A stretch of 10,000 nt of DNA, from contig JACVTC010000076.1 of the NCBI GenBank assembly GCA_016946835.1, positions 157,501 through 167,500 on the forward strand, read 5' to 3'. Both the position numbers and the translations under genes were made by a program. Positions 8,212-10,000 of this stretch are shown here, in pieces. This stretch comes from Neocallimastix lanati (nom. inval.). Lineage: Eukaryota > Neocallimastigomycota > Neocallimastigomycetes > Neocallimastigales > Neocallimastigaceae. The notes under the pieces are model-generated. The model had not been told where the DNA came from. It saw nothing but the letters and a program-made list of their open reading frames with translations, and made no database searches. Position 1 is the stretch's first letter. Every line of letters begins with the position of its first letter.

Positions 8212-8999
8212 AAAATGAAAAAAAAAAAAAAAAAAAAGGTTTTTGTACTTTCACTATTACTATTAATGGTAAAAAGTAAAATAAAATATATGATAATATA
8301 TAAAGTTTTATATAATAAAAAAATTAATTAAAAAAATGAATAATAAATTTTTATTTATTTTTTATATATTTTTAAATATATTGAAAATTTATTTCTTTTT
8401 CTTATTTATATATATTTATTTATTAAAATATTTATTGTAATATATATTATATACTATAATATAAAGATAATATATGGTAATCGAACTATACCAAAAAAAA
8501 TAAACAAATTTCATTATCATAATATAAACGAATATATTATAAAAAGTTATTTTATTCTATAAAAAATATATATTTTTATTGTATTTTAATATATAGTAAT
8601 CAGAGGAAGGCATATAATTTTTAATTCATCTCTATTCATTTCTATTTATTTTTATTTATATATTTATATATTTATTAAATTATTTTTAATTTATAAACTT
8701 TCAAAGTAAATATTTCCATTTTAATAGGAAAGAAATTCATTCTTATATTAAAACTATAAAGTTAGCCTTTATACTAGCAATATATGAGTGTTAAATTGGA
8801 CTACATATAATCTATTCAATTATTAATATATATTATATATATTAATATATTGTTTTAATTGTATGAAAATATATAGATATTTTTTTTAATATATTCAACA
8901 ATTCTTTTTCGTTATATTCTTCCCTTAAATGAATAATATTATGCTATATATATTAACTTTATATATTAATATATACAGCTATAAAAAATAAAGTATTTT
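8212..8999. other. AT-rich spacer between the two inverted KEAKxxYK segments
   Basis: No gene is seen. It contains an A run (8218-8237), a 27-bp AT-only palindrome (8821-8847), a 7-bp hairpin (8755-8761 with 8767-8773) and a somewhat less AT-rich patch around 8700-8820 without an open frame of note. Confidence 0.6.
8943..8979 (-). repeat. 14-bp stem hairpin
   Basis: Arms 8943-8956 and 8966-8979 pair over 14 positions around a 9-base loop, each stem end closed by GC pairs. The only imperfect position is a G-U wobble when read as minus-strand RNA. It lies about 20 bases downstream of the minus-strand KEAKSEYK-stop segment. Confidence 0.5.
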
Positions 9000-9038
9000 A
9001 TTTGTATTCACTTTTTGCTTCTTTCAACAGTTTGTTCA
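9000..9038 (-). pseudogene. Possible gene-end remnant reading MNKLLKEAKSEYK-stop
   Basis: On the minus strand a short open frame of about 24 codons (from near 9070), with an internal ATG at 9036-9038, ends NKLLKEAKSEYK and a TAA stop. It is the inverted partner of the plus-strand segment at 8182-8211; the shared peptide is KEAKxxYK-stop. The surrounding DNA is less AT-rich than its neighbours. No family is recognised, and whether it was ever expressed is unknown. Confidence 0.3.
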
Positions 9039-9746
9039 TTTTTTTCAAAGAAATCTTAATTAATTTATTTTTTTATATATATATTATTCCATTTATTATA
9101 AATGTAAAGGCGTTTTAATTAATAAAAAATTAATATATAAGACAAATTTTATTTAATATTATGAAATAATAAATTGATTAATAAAAAGAAATTTAAGCTT
9201 TCTCAATTATATATGCATAATATATATGTTAAATAGACTCGCTTTTAAATTGTAATTTTAAATTATATAAAATATATATTATTTATAAATACTCTTTTAT
9301 TTATTTATTTATTTATTTATTCATTTACTAATATATACTATTTATTATAATTTACTAATAAATACATGTTGAATATTTATTTATTCATTTATTCATTCAT
9401 TCATTTAATTGATTTTATTTTAATTTTTTTTATTCATTCCATTAAAAATTGGATACTGAAAAATAATAAAAAAAAAAATATTTCCTATAAGGATAATTTT
9501 AAATAGGAATAAAGAATAAAATCTTATTTATTATTAATTCTGTTCTGTTCAAATATAAAAAAAATGTTTTATTTATTATTTATTATGATTTATTTATTAT
9601 GATTTATTTATTATTTATTATTTATTATTTATTATTTATTATTTATTATTATTTATTATTTTATATTTAATATTATTTATTATTAAATAGAATATAAATA
9701 TATTTTATTTGAAATTAAATAAAAATAAAAACTTTATTTTTAAAAA

Positions 9747-9780
<34 letters not shown>

Positions 9781-10000
9781 GTGTCCTATTTAAATTATTA
9801 AATAATAAATTTATCATCTATGAAACCAGCACTCAACCTATTTTCTATGCTGAAACTACATAAATTTTATGTCTTTTTATTTTTCTTTTTTTAATTAAAA
9901 TTATATATATAATATAAAAAAGGGACATTAAAAATATATAAAATTGAAAAAAAAAAAAAAAAATTAAATTCAAATTATTACACTAACCCTATATATTATT
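9039..10000. other. AT-rich spacer to window end
   Basis: No gene is seen. It includes TTTA tetramers at about 9297-9320, ATTC/ATTT tetramers near 9378-9406, a TTTATTA heptamer array at about 9570-9662, an AAT microsatellite at 9748-9776, and a patch with more C and G at about 9815-9860 that carries no open frame of note. An upstream gene on either strand would have to lie beyond the window. Confidence 0.65.
9570..9662. repeat. TTTATTA heptamer microsatellite
   Basis: A tandem array of TTTATTA-type 7-bp units, with two early units altered to TTATGAT. It is a simple repeat with clear periodicity. Confidence 0.8.

Noticed and set aside
8821-8847. 27-bp AT-only palindrome
   Set aside because: It consists only of A and T in alternating runs, which arise readily by chance in this composition. 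It is noted within the spacer but not treated as a signal.
3943-10000. tRNA or rRNA genes
   Set aside because: No segment has the G+C, conserved TTC-loop sequence or cloverleaf arms expected. The few less AT-rich islands do not fold that way.

Overview
The window is eukaryotic and extremely AT-rich. It holds one confident gene, an uninterrupted minus-strand frame of 1109 codons (484-3813), followed by about 6.2 kb in which I find no convincing gene. Hand-counted 60-base lines of the non-coding part carry only about 3 to 14 G or C each. The non-coding part is built from poly(A)/poly(T) runs, (TA)n, (ATT)n and (TTTA)n tracts. The gene stands out by its much higher G+C.

The protein has two GATA-type zinc fingers of the CX2CX17CX2C spacing with TPLWRR cores, typical of fungal and animal GATA factors. 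They sit in a long low-complexity chain rich in Ser/Thr/Asn, Gln/Asn/Ile and Lys/Glu. This combination of nearly G+C-free spacers, simple-repeat proteins and a fungal-type GATA domain fits an anaerobic gut fungus (Neocallimastigomycota) best. A dictyostelid or another AT-rich protist is the main alternative. This is inference from composition and family resemblance, not from a marker gene.

Layout: 1-483 is the 3' flank of the gene, with T tracts and an ATT microsatellite. 484-3813 is the GATA factor. 3814-4100 is its upstream region, with two (TA)n tracts and an A-rich leader on the coding strand. 4100-6460 is gene-free AT-rich spacer. 6464-6539 is a 35-pair hairpin with a 4-base loop. 6540-7900 is spacer with a 28-bp tandem repeat and a long ATT/GTT microsatellite. 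7906-8160 is a degenerate ATT/AAT array with a higher-order period of 75/69 bp. 8161-9060 is slightly less AT-rich and carries an inverted pair of short related sequences (8183-8209 plus, 9002-9028 minus), both reading KEAKxxYK-stop, and a 14-bp hairpin. 9061-10000 is spacer rich in TTTA and TTTATTA repeats.

With only one gene there is no cooperation between genes to describe. The GATA factor would act in the nucleus as a DNA-binding regulator. Its targets cannot be read from this window. The points most worth a second look are the alternating X-Gln tract, the two-finger layout without the Cys-rich linker of fungal iron regulators, the long hairpin, and the duplicated KEAKxxYK-stop fragment.
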